Assembly (NCBI RefSeq): GCF_016545825.1
Contig: NC_052614.1
Location: 63,524,528 to 63,588,527 of the forward strand
Length of the DNA: 64,000 bases
Direction: 5' to 3'
Source of the DNA: Eucalyptus grandis
Taxonomy: Eukaryota; Streptophyta; Magnoliopsida; Myrtales; Myrtaceae
How positions within the stretch are numbered: the stretch's first letter is position 1; each line of letters starts with the position of its first letter. Position numbers and translations under genes: made by a program. The notes beneath the pieces were generated by a model. The model saw only the letters and a list, made by a program, of their open reading frames with translations. It did no database searches and had not been told where the DNA came from. Positions 34,956 to 47,806 of this stretch are shown piece by piece.

Positions 34956-35849
34956 GACTGATATCATTCAGGCAATTCCCTCATAGCTTCCTACAAGGGG
35001 CAAAAGTGATCAATTGCCACGAAATGTGGCACCCCTCGACGGCCCCCAAATCCGTTAGGGTCACCACAGGTACTTATCACTTATCATACTACATACCAGT
35101 CCTTGAGGCTTTTTAATTAAAGTGGAATCATAGTTCATAGGGGTTGATCAATAAAATTCTTCTCTCATGTTATTTTTTTTTTTGTAAAGGTCCCAGCGCA
35201 GCTCATCTACGAGTCTCACCATCCCTCACTCCAATAACAATAATGCAATGCACACCAACTACGCATCAAAAGAAAAGACAAAGACGAGTCACTTTTATTT
35301 ACATTTTCATGATGGACATCTTGGGTTGGTACAACAAAAGGCCAAGATTTTTAACTATACTTGGCTATAACTCAAAAGAGAACTCAACCCTATATCAAAC
35401 ATGTACACATCTCCATCAACAAGCGTTAGCTATTCCCCAAAAAGTGTCAGCTCCCACCAGTCATACGTGCCATCACACCCAACCCGGTGCATCGGGCGAC
35501 AATGGCGGTAGCATCCCTAGCATCACCCCATTGCGTCGAACGTGAACAGACAAAAACTCTTGGATAACAGGGCCATCAGCAAAACCCACGTCGTACATCA
35601 CCAAGACACGGACTCGGACATACACTAGACCAGGTACACTAATACATGAATACTCTGTGCACTCCACCTCAACATCAGTAGGTATGCCATAGAAGGTACC
35701 ACGCACAACTGGTGAAAGAGGTATCTTTCTAATCTTAAATGTTAATCCCCAAAATGGGTGAGTACAACCACTCAGCAGATCCACCAAACTACACAATGCG
35801 TCAAACAGAACAATCAAGGTATCATGAACAAAACACATATCATTCATGC

Positions 35850-36030
35850 ATTCAAGCATACCTTACCTAACAGCCATGCATATATCACCATACAACATGC
35901 ATAAATCACCATGCACTTGTACTTATCTCATCAAGCAGCCATGCATTTATCATTATGCAACGTGCATATACCACCATGCACTCATCATTAAGCAGCCATG
36001 CATATATCACCATGCTATATACACACATCC
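35850..36030. repeat. Degenerate tandem repeat, ATGCATATATCACCA type
   Basis: Three to four diverged units of about 50-60 bp repeat GCAGCCATGCATATATCACC and a shorter CATGCA phrase. No coding meaning is seen. Confidence 0.6.
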
Positions 36031-36119
36031 ATGCACATGATTCAATTCTCGATCTTTATCTTTCAATTAGATCACATCATTTTTCCTTTCTAGGGACCAA
36101 TGTTTGCATCCCACAATTT

Positions 36120-36375
36120 ATCGCTCCATCCAACCTAGCATCACGAGGAGCCTCCGGCACACACCTCCGGGCATCCGGCACACACACTCCGAGCATCTCG
36201 TACCCCAACTAGCATCACAAGGAATCCCCCCGGAACACACCTCCAGGGCTTCCAGCACACACACTCCGGGCATCCCAACACTCCCGAGGCATTCGACACA
36301 CACACTCTGGGCATCCGGCACCCACACTCTAAGCATCCTAACACTCCCGGGGCATCGTCGGCTCACACCTCCGAC
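36120..36375. repeat. Degenerate GC-rich tandem repeat, CACACTCCGGGCATCC type
   Basis: About eight diverged units of 25-45 bp share ACACACTCCGGGCATCC or CACACCTCCGGGCATCC. The patch is much richer in GC than its surroundings and lies inside the candidate long LTR. Confidence 0.65.
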
Positions 36376-37600
36376 GGTCTCGTTATTATCTCAATTTATA
36401 TTCACACATGTATCTCAATTTCAACATAGCATTTGATGCAACAATATCAAGGGTCTCAACCAGATTTTGATGTCATATAACATGCCATATGTCACCACAT
36501 ATGCAGCATAATCAACCACTCAAGACATTATATCACATGGAGCAATTTCTTTAATTTTTTAAAATACAGCAAAATTTCGGATTAAAACAGATTGCACTCC
36601 TTTGGTCATAATTCTTGAAAAATTAGTAAACAGCCTTAATAGATTCTAAAAATTTGACATGTTATATACAAGATCTAGAGGAAAATATTCCGTGAAGGAC
36701 ACCATATCAAAATAACATCATACAATTCGGTACAGTCCACGCATCACAGTCTTTATAATTTCGGAATATTGCCATACACAGTTTCAGTCACAAATTCGGT
36801 AAAAATCATAAATCAGCTCCAAAAATTCTGAAATTTTTATATGTTATAGAAAAGGTCTAGAATAAAATATTTCATGAAGAACTCGAAACCCAATTCGTGA
36901 TAAATTAAAAACCACAGCAACCATAACCGTCCATAATCCTCGACACCGAATTCCAGTTCTAACTGTTTCGGATAAAGATTTTTTCACCAACTTAAACTCA
37001 TCCATTTCCTCTAAAATTTTATTATGTTACTCCTTAACATGTCATCTTCAACTTTCATTCAGAACACGAGATCAAATTTCAACCATATAATTTTATAAAA
37101 TTCACAAAATCACACTAGGTCAGCATTACGATTTCCAGATCTAACTTCTTCAATGAAAAATAGTTTCACCGGTCTATACTTGTTCATTTCTTCTGAAATT
37201 TTGATATGTTACTCTCCAAGAAGTTCTCTACAACTTTCATCAAGAATTATAAGTCAAATTATCACTATAACATCGCATGCAACTCACGAAATCATCAAAG
37301 GTCGGACTGCCTTTCTAGAAAACAGAATGCAAGGCTACCATATTATTCCCTAGAGCTTCGAATTTCTTCACTTCTACCACAACCAAAGTTTATCATCCCT
37401 TACAACACATATCACAGCAAGCAAAGGATAGGTTTATGGACTCTACTTGCCTCTAATCTGAGCACAACACAGCAAGCCAAGACGGCGGGGCAAGGCGGGA
37501 CTCAGCGGCTCGACGGCGGCGACAAACAGCGGTGAACGGCCTCCCTCTTCATCTTCTTCTCTCACTTGCTCGCTCTCTCGCTCTCTCCCTCTCTCTCGGA

Positions 37601-37639
<39 letters not shown>

Positions 37640-38204
37640 GACGCCCCCTTCTTCTTTTCTTCCCCCTCACAAAACATGTAATCATCACAAAACATGCAAG
37701 ATGACACTTGGATAATCCCCCTTGCCACTTGGTAATTGCCATGCGAGGGTGGGCTGGTTGGGCTGGTCTCTCCCCTTCGGTTAACAGCCCAATGGGCTTC
37801 ATGGGTCGGGCCTTTTGGCCCACTTTAGGCCCAACACTTTGGGCCTAAAGTCCAAACTTAAATGGCCCAATTTTTTTCTTAAATAAGTCCATGTTTACTT
37901 TTAATAATTCACCTTAATCCCCACTTATATAAATACCAAATTACAATTTCATATGGCCATAAAACTTGTAACATTAAACAATAAGAATCAAATTTATAAG
38001 GTGCATAGTCAAGAACAAAAATTCTCCTTATCAAATTGTCCTATAGCACCAACCTTGATAACCCATGAACACAAGATACATTTCCATTAAAGTATTTAGT
38101 CTTAGTCTATTACAATTCTTTGGTCTAATGGTCACAACATAAATCAATGACACTTCCATCACCTTTTCCATAGGTCGTAATGCCTCCAGAAATTGCCATG
38201 AAAT

Positions 38205-39375
38205 TTTGGGATGCCACATGAAATAGCTCCCCTTGCAAAAGTCATCATATAACATGATGTGGATTTTTGAGAATCAACATCACCGGCATAGTCCGCATCC
38301 GAGTAGCCACTCAACTCAAGCTTCACATTTCCATAGCACAAGCAAAGTCTAGAAGTGCTTCTAAAATATCTCAACATCCATTTAATAGCGGTTCAACGCT
38401 CCTTTCTTGGATTTGAGAGAAACCTACTCGCAATACCAACTGCATTAGCAATATCCGATCTTGTACAAACCATAGCATACATTAAATTACCTATGGCCAA
38501 TACATAATGAATTTTCTTCATCTTTTCCTTCTCTTTCTTACTTATAGGATATTCGTTATTACTCAACTTGAAATGGCTTGCAAGTAGAGCACTTACCAGT
38601 TTACATATGCTCATGTTGAATCTTTGAAGTATCTTTTCAATGTACTTCTTTTGAGATAACCAAAGTTTCTTGTTCTTCCTCTCACGAGTAATTCTCATGT
38701 CAAGGATTCGCTTGGCTAGGCCTAGATCTTCATAGTAAAAGTTTTACTCAATTCATTTTTCAAGCTCTTGATTTTCTTAGCATCATGCTAAACAAGCAAC
38801 ATGTCATCCATATAAAGTAGGAGGATAATAAAATCATTATCTGAGAATCTTTTCATAAAGACATAAGAATTGGAGTTTGTATTACCGTATCCATGTTCTT
38901 CCATGAATGATTCAAACTCAATGTACAATTTCCTTGATGCTTGCTTGAGACCATATAAGCTTTTTTCTCAATCTATATACAAGATGCTCCTTACCTTCAA
39001 CTTTAAAAGCCTCCAATTGCTCTATATATATTTTTTCTTCCAAGTCTCTATGAAGAAAAGTTGTCTTTGCATCAAGCTGTTTAATTTCTAAACTCAAACT
39101 GGCGACCAAATCAAGAACAACTCGAATAGAAGACATTTTTACAACTGGTGAAAAAATCTCTTCAAAGTCAATTCCCTTCTTTTCGCGAAAGCCTTTCACA
39201 ACAAGCTGGCCTTGTATCGTGGTTGTGAACTATTTTCTTCCATCTTTAACTTGTACACCCACTTATTTGTGAGTGTTCTCTTACCTTTAGGTAACTTCAC
39301 AAATTCAAATGTGTGATCATTATGCAAGGATTTAAGCTCCTCTTATATGGCTTTATACCACTCATTCTTTTGATC
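38205..39375 (-). pseudogene. Copia reverse transcriptase / RNase H fragment, minus strand
   Basis: On the minus strand: LPKGKRTLTNKWVYKLK, then MKGFREKKGIDFEEIFSPVV, LDAKTTFLHRDLEEKIYIEQ, after a gap LWLSQKKYIEKILQRFNM and YAMVCTRSDIANAVG, and GYSDADYAGDVDSQKSTS with GAIS at the low end. Frame breaks occur near 38395, 38710 and 38960, so it is a pseudogene. At 38205 the RNase H stops at the GAIS...K motif and appears to continue at 34955. Confidence 0.85.
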
Positions 39376-39382
39376 ACACGAC

Positions 39383-39654
39383 TTGAGACAGTAGTGCATG
39401 GAAATCATAGAAATCATGAAGATGGTGGATCCTCCCATAATGTTGATTCTTCAATTGAGGTGAGTGAAATTGTTGAGCCAAAACAATCAGTTGAGCAAGA
39501 GCAGCCCATTGAGCTAGTTGAGACAGTTGCGCAAGAACAGCCAGTCTTACCTCAAGTTAAAAGATTTGAAAGAGAATGTAAACCATCACAAAGATATAAG
39601 CTACATGAGTATATATTACTCACTAAAGCAGGAGAGCCAGAAACTTATGAATAA
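39383..39654 (+). pseudogene. Inverted copia pol linker piece
   Basis: A plus-strand frame covers the acidic/Glu-Gln-rich linker between integrase and RT (VEQEQPIELVETVAQEQPV, then FERECKPSQRYKLHEYILLT and GEPETYE). In a copia polyprotein this sits directly before the RT start, which here lies immediately to its left but on the opposite strand. The two pieces are head to head, as expected from an internal inversion. Confidence 0.75.
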
Positions 39655-40695
<1,041 letters not shown>

Positions 40696-41019
40696 ATGCC
40701 CTTTGATCAAATTTACAGCACGGATCAAAATAGTATCTGATGCAGACTGTGAGGCTGTTGTGTTTATGACTTTGAGTACTATTAATCAACTCTGGAAGCT
40801 TGTACATTGAATAAAAGACTGTTCATGTCAATTTCTTTAACTACACTACCTGGTCCCCGTGTTTGGTTTCCGAGTAATAATCCCGATCGATCATCATGTT
40901 CGACGCATTACTTCACTCGGTCAACATTGTTGTCGGCGACGACAAATATACGGCATCAATATAATCTACTCTGCTTTCTATACCAGATAAATTGCCACAA
41001 AAAAATGGAGCTTTAATGG

Positions 41020-41368
41020 TAGTTCTTAGTGTTGATCCTGGTGCTGGCTAAAGTAAAATTTGGTCGAAAATTTTACCCTGAATTCTCATACATCAACAGC
41101 ATGACATGGCAGGATTGCGCAAAGTGAGTTCAAGAAATTCTGCTAAAAAAACACGAACAAAAAAAAAAGGGAAATGCCAAAAAATATATATAAGAAATAG
41201 AGAGAGAGAGAGAGACAGAGAGAGACAGAGAGAGAGAGAGGGAGGGAGAAATCTAAAGTGAGTTGAAGAAATTCTGCTAAAAAAACAAAAACAAAAACAA
41301 AAAATTGAAGGACAAAAAAAAAAAATTGGAAAAGAAAAATTAAAAAATAAAAATCATAAAAAGAGAAA
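41020..41368. other. Low-complexity intergenic DNA
   Basis: A and AG-rich stretch with an AG/ACAG microsatellite (about 41200-41245) and two copies of a GTGAGTTGAAGAAATTCTGC-like phrase (about 41123 and 41258). It separates the repeat-rich half from the conserved gene block. No gene is seen. Confidence 0.6.
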
Positions 41369-41440
41369 GGGGCGTTCCGAGAATCGAACTCGGGACCTCT
41401 CGCACCCAAAGCGAGAATCATACCACTAGACCAAACGCCC
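41369..41440 (-). tRNA. tRNA-Pro (anticodon TGG)
   Basis: The minus strand folds as a full cloverleaf of 72 nt with no intron. The acceptor stem is GGGCGTT paired with AACGCCC. The D arm contains GGTCTAGTGGTA (A box). The anticodon stem CTCGC/GCGAG encloses the loop TTTGGGT with anticodon TGG. The T arm contains GTTCGATTC (B box). T-runs follow the 3' end on the minus strand, as expected for polymerase III termination. CCA is not encoded, as usual in nuclear genes. Confidence 0.96.
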
Positions 41441-41642
41441 AGCCGGTTGCCACAATTTCAATCAAATTTTAGTTAATCCTAATTTCTTAGTCAACGCACG
41501 TGCAGAACACGTGACTCCGATGGCTCCTTCTTTATATCGCAGCAGCTCGCACAACGTCTCCCCCTCTTCCTCCCTCCCTCTCTCTCTGCGCGCAATTTCC
41601 CGCCTTTCCTCCTCCCATTTCCCGCTCGGAGAAACCCTAACG

Positions 41643-44600
41643 ATGGCGCAGAAGCACAGCACCGCCCCCGATCCGGCGGCCGAGCCCAAGAAGCGGCGGC
41701 GCGTCGGCTTCTCCGGCATCGGTAACCTCCTGAGCCGGCTCTCCCCGAGCCGCTTCATCCGTTCGATTTCTCAATCGTTTTACTGTTGTAGCCTGCCGGC
41801 TCGCCCGGCCTAGTTTATTTCCTCGAAAAAAAGAAAAAATTTCGTCTGTTTAGCGCGCTCAGCGTCCCTCGTTTTCATGGCGCAGATGCTGGAGTCGACC
41901 CGAACGGCTGCTTCAAAGTGTACCTCGGTAAGTTTCCGGCGCAGTATTTCCGCAAGATCGCGCGTCCCGTCGTCGTCGCCGCTTCGCCTTTTTCTTCAGC
42001 GGCGGCGGCGGTTGCTCGAGTTAGTTGAAATTTTTGTGTGCGTTATACTGGAGTGAGCTTGTCACGACTCACGAGTTGTTTCATAGCGTGATTGACTAAA
42101 TATATGAAGAAGTAAAGGAAAGGGAGGAGGTGATATGGAAATTGAGATTTATCGTTTAATTGACTTTAGTCTGTCGTTGCGGTAGCTGTGGCTTCCTGCA
42201 AAGAAAAAAAAGGTTCTTGTGACAAAATATGCAGGTTGCAGAGTTCTATCCCAGCTAAGTTTGACTAACTGAAATGGTGAGGCCTACTTGCTGGTCTTGT
42301 GTAGTTAGTTCCAGTTGGGTCGGCATTGTTTTTTCCGTTTTGCGTCCTGTTATGTCGTGACTGCAGTCGAACTAGAGCTAACTATATTTGCTCTGTTAAC
42401 ATGGTAGTCGAGATGCCTGCTGTACCCTGGTTTTTCCTATGCCGTATAGTTACTAAGTTTAGAACTGTGTCTAGGTTTAGAGGCTCAGCTAACCATGAGA
42501 TTATGTTGTTTTTGTTTGTCGCTCGCATTTTCCTTTTTCTAGGTCATGAGCGTTTTTGTCTGAAATGTGTCTCAACTGCATTTGTGCTTGAGTTGTAATT
42601 TCGTCGCTGGTTTTGTAGTGTCCAGGGAAGAAGAAGTAGGGGCTCCTGATAGCTTCTGCCTTGATCCAGTTGACTTAAGTCACTTCTTTGAGGAGGAAGA
42701 TGGAAAAATCTATGGATACGAAGGATTGAAGGTAAGGGATTGTAATTTAAATGTACGATACTGTGTGTTCTATTTTGTGTGAAAATGTATAAGTTGCCTG
42801 CATATTATTTTCCACTTACTAGATAACTTGCTTTGCCTGCAGAGGGTTCGACTTTTGTTTCGTTTCTGCCCGATCATGCTGTGATTTTCTTGTTATATCA
42901 ACATTCATAGTCAAGTAGATTGTTGCTTGACAAGCTGCTCCCTCTTATGAGCTGTGAGACAATAATAGTCTATATCTGCTACTGAGGACCCTGGACATTG
43001 CAGTCGCTTTTTGTGCTTGAAGTGCAGTGATGTTTTCTAGTTAATATTCTTTGGATTATCTTGGTTAACTGCTGCTGTGACATAAGTACGTATATTGAGA
43101 AGGAGAAATATTCTTCGGTCTATTAATTTTGCAGCATCATCTTTCCTGGTTCACAAGGAGAATATTTGCATTTATATGATTCTTTGGGCTTGTTCATGTG
43201 TTTTGTGATTATTTAGTTTTAGATAGTGGAAGGTGACTCCATTTAATGTTTATTGCAATCGGTGCAGATATCCGTCTGGGTAAGCTGTGTATCATTTCAT
43301 TCATATGCAGAGATTGCCTTTGAGAGCAAATCGGATGTAAGTACTCCATCTAATTCTGCGTTGTGATCAGTATGCATTACATCTAATTCTGCACTGAACT
43401 TTTTTGGGTTGTTGATAGACATGTGGGATAATCATGCTTTCTTCTTGCAATTTGGCCTTGTGTTCATTAATGATGACATGCGGTATTTGTGGTTTTCATT
43501 TTTTCAAGGGAGGAAAAGGAATCACAGATCTGAACACTGCTCTTAAGGTACAAAGTTTACTGATCAAATTATCTTTTTTTAATCTCCCCTTGACAGCCGC
43601 TAATTGGTTGATCTTTGAATCAGAATATGTTTGGTGAAACTCTCGTGGATAATAAAGATGACTTCCTTCAAACTTTTTCCAAGGAGACCCAATTTATTAG
43701 GTACACGTTTTTTTTTTTTTTTTTTTGGGGGGAGGTGGGGATTGAAGACCAGAAGTTCATTTTCTCAGTTCTGGTTTACTGAGTGTCTTATTTGGTTATC
43801 TGTTAAGTTCTCTTGTCAATATAACTTTTCTCAGGTCTACAGTTTCAGCTGGGGAGATTTTAAAGCATAAACACTCTGACGGTCATGTCAACGATTCTGT
43901 TAGTAATCTAAAAGTTGGTTCTGATGTCGAGGTGGGTTTGATTCTCTAAACTCTGATGCTCACTACTATTACACGTGCTATTAGTTTTTACATAGGTATG
44001 TGTTTCATTTCAACACGTGTTCATTGAAATTTTCTATTTCCGGTGCTCATACATTATTGTGTATGCATAATATGATGACCATGACAATTAACTTTCATTA
44101 TGCTTTTTAATAGGTAAAAGCTGCCTAATGAATCTGTTCATTTCCTACTGTCACTAATTGAGATTTTCCTGTTACATACGAACCTGTCAAGGGAAGCAAA
44201 ACTCCTCTTCTGAGCAATCTCATATTTGATTCTGTTGGTTGTGCTATGAATGTCAGTAAAGGCGTAAGAAGAAACGAGTGTGTTTTGCCTTATCATTATA
44301 GGCTGGTGGTTAGTCAACATTGTGAAAGTCAATGTCTGTCGTGCCCTTCTCTCTCTCCTGGGGACCTGGGAGGGAGTTGGGCTTTTATATTGCCCATTTA
44401 ACAATCTGATAAACTTGACAGAGTTTTCTTAGAGGAGCCTGCTTTTCATTCTCCTGCTCTGCCTTTTCATCTTTCCTTTGTCGGATGCATTCGGTGTTCC
44501 TTTGTTTTTTTCCCCCTGTTTGCACGGTAGGGAGTTAGAATCATGAAAATTGACTCTTCCTGCATGTCAGGCTGTGCGCATGCTGATGGGCGATATGACA

Positions 44601-45668
44601 GCAGGACACCTGTATAGTCGGTTGGTCCCTCTTGTTCTGCTTCTTGTAGACGGTAATTCATTGACTTTTCATGGGTTATTTCGGAATGCGTGTGTTGCAT
44701 TATATGTCAACAGTAGAAATTTCTGATTCTGAGCAAGTTTTTTCTTTTATGAATCAGGTAGCAATCCTATTGATGTAACGGATTCAAGTTGGGAGCTATA
44801 TCTTCTTATTCAGAAGACAAGTGATCAGCAAGGCAATTTTCATGATAGGCTTCTTGGTTTTGCTGCTGTATATCGTTTCTATCACTATCCTGATAGTTCG
44901 CGACTGCGGCTTGGTCAGGTTTGCTGTCATCTTGGTTAACTATAAGAAAGAAGTATTCAGTGCTTTAGAAGAGCATGTAAATCTGATCAGTTAGTTTGTA
45001 TTACTCACTAGGTCTTTTGCCAATGTCAGATTCTAGTATTACCACTTTACCAGCGCAAAGGCTATGGCCGCTATCTCCTGGAGGTGCTTAACAATGTCGC
45101 AATAGCTGATGATGTTTATGACTTCACAATAGAAGAGCCAGTGGATAATCTTCAACACTTGCGAACATGTATCGATGTGCAACGGCTTCTGAGCTTTGAC
45201 AAAGTCCAGCAGGCAGTAAATTCAACAGTATCTCAGTTGAAGCAAGGCAAACTATCAAAGAAAACCTACATCCCTCGGTTGTTGCCTCCTCCTAGTGTGG
45301 TTGAGGATGCCAGGAAGCGTTTCAAAATCAACAAGAAACAGTTTCTTCAATGTTGGGAGATTCTAGTCTATCTTGGGCTTGATCCAGCTGATAAGAGCAT
45401 ACAGGATTATTTTTCCGTCATATCAAACCGTGTCAGGGCAGACATTTTAGGAAAAGACTCTGAGACTGCTGGAAAGAAAGTGATTGAAGTACCGAGTGAT
45501 TTTGATCCAGAGATGTCCTTCGTCATGCATAGGGCAAAAGCAGGCGGCGAAGCTAATGGTATCCAAGTGGAGGACAACCAGAACAAGCAAGAAGAGCAGC
45601 TGCAGCAGTTAATCGATGAAAGATTGAAGGACATCAAGCTGATCGCTCAGAAGGTATCTCGGAAATGA
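41643..45668 (+). CDS. HAG2: Histone acetyltransferase type B catalytic subunit (HAT1/HAG2-like)
   Basis: Ten exons: 41643-41721, 41886-41927, 42619-42731, 43268-43336, 43509-43547, 43624-43700, 43835-43931, 44571-44652, 44758-44918 and 45030-45668. All are GT-AG and they sum to 465 aa, close to the roughly 467 aa of Arabidopsis HAG2. The enzyme acetylates newly made histone H4 before chromatin assembly, in cytoplasm and nucleus. A basic PKKRRR patch near residue 17 could serve nuclear import. The HAT1 N-terminal domain carries EEDGKIYGYEGLK, and the GNAT acetyl-CoA loop is QRKGYGRYL in exon 10 (Q/RxxGxG). EEP in FTIEEPVDN matches the region of the catalytic acid. The C-terminus is charged and Gln-rich (coiled-coil-like EEQLQQLIDERLKDI). 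The start is chosen because the following MAQKHSTAPDPAAEPKKRRR matches the family N-terminus. Confidence 0.95.
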
Positions 45669-47333
45669 TCACAGAAAAAAGGTCATGTAATACAAATGTT
45701 GTAGCCCTTGGAATGGAATTAACAGAGGTCCTGTAGATTGACTGAGGTGGGCTTTGCCCTTTTAGCATATGATTTGAGAAACCCTTGCAGGCTGCGATTT
45801 GCGGATCATGACAGCATAGTTTTGCTTATGCTCAATCCCTAGTTTTGGGTCCAATTTCATTAGAGGTAAGATCATTTCCTGTTTTTATAACCTTCGTGTA
45901 AGTTAGGGAAGGTGCTGCATTCGCGGTCCTGGCATTTTCAAGTGCCTGTCTCTTGGTTCAACTTCTCTGTCTCTCTCGTGTCTGGGTCTTTTATATCTCC
46001 TAAACTTGTTACCATTGTAACCGGCATCGAATCGTCAGTCGTCAGGTTTAGATTTGTTTTAACAGATGAGAGGGAGGACATAACAATACCTGAAGCGCAC
46101 GCCACCCCTTTATTGACCTGTAGCACGAGTTCTTCCGACATTTCCTCGGTTGAAGAAGACAATATGTGCCCTTTGCTTTCGAGAAATCCTTAGACGGTAG
46201 GGTCCATGCACCTCTATCATTCCAATCAACCACATCGACGCATACGTGAAGTGAAAATAGCAAATTATAATTGTCCTCGAGCAAAAAAATTATCTTTCAA
46301 ACGAAAGTGGAGCGTGCGACACTATTGATCCATCAAACGAAGACGATTCTTAAGGCGTTTTCTTGCTTAGGGATCAAGAAACGGACATGTGCGTTTGAAT
46401 TGCGTGCAAATCACTACACCATCAACGTACACATGATGGATTCCATCAAGAAGTTTTTCAAAACTGACGATAGACGACTCGAATCATTTGCTCGGGTCAT
46501 GATTCTTACAGATGCATCAAGATGAAGAGGATGAAATGCTTATTAGATTTATGATTTAGTATGAAAATTGCACGAGCGATTGCTAGTCAAGGTAACGTAA
46601 TGGAGTCGGCAATTGACAAAGTTCTCAGGTGGGGATTAGACAAAGAAAGTCAAAGTCAACAGAAGAAATACTCAGATCACGATTCCTCACTTATCCAAGT
46701 TTATGACGTATCCTAAGCTATTGGAAGTAACCGGAAGATTTAAGGTCAAACCCGATTTGCAAAATTCACCAATGGAATTAGCCACGATGGAATCACGCGA
46801 TCCGCAAACTGATTAATCAACTAATTTCTACACGAGTCTCTATTACACCATGGCTTACCCAAAAGCGGTCGGCCCGGTGGTAAAGAAGTCGTCCGTTTTT
46901 TAAGAGGTCATAACTTCGATTAACACTGCGTAAAGTAATTATGGCTTTATCTAAAAATTCTGTAACTTCTTTATTTTTTTGTTGTTATGACTAAAAAGGG
47001 TAAAACCACCGAAAACCTAAACCATGTCCGTCATTATTCATTTATCCAAAACTTCTTTTGTGACCTCCAGAATCCCAAATTTGTTCTTATGTGACACATG
47101 AATTTCAAACTTTTTTTACATTATGTTTAAATTTTTTTGGGAATTTTAACTTCACAACAAATTTAAAGTAAATATGTCGCATAAGTAAAAATTTAGAGGT
47201 TTTTGTGTCACATAAATATAGAAATTTTGGGTTTTGATAGTACAAAAGTTGGTTTAGGATAAATATATTATAGTAAGTAAAATTCGGTGTTTTTTTGTGG
47301 CTTTTTCACCTACTAATACCTAAAAAGGAAAGA
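45669..47333. other. Intergenic DNA between the HAT and protease genes
   Basis: It holds the 3' UTR of the HAT gene and AT-rich DNA. Short open frames at 45912-46193 and 46271-46525 have no recognisable features and are probably chance. No RNA gene is seen. Confidence 0.5.
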
Positions 47334-47509
47334 CCCACCTCGAGGTGGATGTGCTAGTGCCTTGCTCCCTCATCCTAGAGGGGAAAGGTTCAAAACTCCA
47401 CGCCCTCATTATGCGACTAAAGTGGAGTGCCGTGGGAGGTGAGCCCCGCGCTAATGCTTCCTTGATTTATGTCGGCTGTACAATCGTTCCAGGGTAAAAA
47501 AAAAAAAAA
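47334..47509 (+). mobile_element. tRNA-derived SINE with 19-bp target duplication
   Basis: The body carries an A-box-like TGTGCTAGTGC (47350-47360) and a good B box GGTTCAAAACTCC (47387-47399), and ends in a run of about 15 A. It is flanked by direct repeats of 19 bp, AATACCTAA(A/G)AAGGAAAGA at 47315-47333 and 47510-47528, with one mismatch. That combination is the signature of LINE-mobilised SINE insertion. A second poly-A run (about 47534-47552) follows the right repeat. Confidence 0.82.
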
Positions 47510-47806
47510 AATACCTAAGAAGGAAAGAAGGGTAAAAAAAAAAAAAAAAAAAGGCCCCCAAAAAAACCGAAAATGAAAAATAGTTTGTTCTCTCTCTCTC
47601 ACTCATCATCATGGCCAATGGCCATACCATAACCGTTTCGAGGAGCGAAACCATAAAATGCCAAAATCCAGCACGCAAAACACCATTCCGTTTTTTCTCC
47701 CAATCCGCCTCCTCCTCCCTGCAACGACAGTCTAGAAGAGTCGCCAGTCCCCGCGCGACACGGAGAAGAGAGAGAAAGAGCGAAGAGAGAGAGAGGGAGA
47801 GAGGGA

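Larger units (their letters stand above)
35025..38198 (-). repeat. Candidate long solo LTR inserted in the copia remnant
   Basis: This non-coding block of about 3.2 kb lies between the two minus-strand copia RNase H pieces. Its plus-strand left edge is TGTGGCACCCC at 35025 and its right edge is AATTGCCA at 38198, giving TG...CA ends. Flanking CGAAA (35020-35024) and TGAAA (38199-38203) could be a 5-bp target duplication with one change; both are preceded by AATTGCCA. On the minus strand a TATA motif (about 37925-37940) is followed by GGGCC-rich sequence, an AG microsatellite (about 37600-37640) and a long leader. It contains repeated phrases (GTTACTC...AAG...CTACAACTTTCA near 37025 and 37205). 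A Ty3/gypsy origin is likely but not shown. Confidence 0.4.

Noticed and set aside
35850..36375. Possible CRISPR-like array
   Set aside because: Units are diverged and of irregular length without constant spacers, and this is a plant nuclear sequence; they are ordinary degenerate tandem repeats.
36104..36436. ORFs of 80-110 codons in the CACACTCCGGGCATCC repeat
   Set aside because: They reflect a degenerate tandem repeat, with Thr/His/Ser/Pro-rich translations on one strand and Cys/Gly/Val-rich on the other.
45912..46525. Two short ORFs after the histone acetyltransferase gene
   Set aside because: No domain, no sensible start context, and overlapping ORFs exist on the other strand; probably 3' UTR and intergenic DNA.
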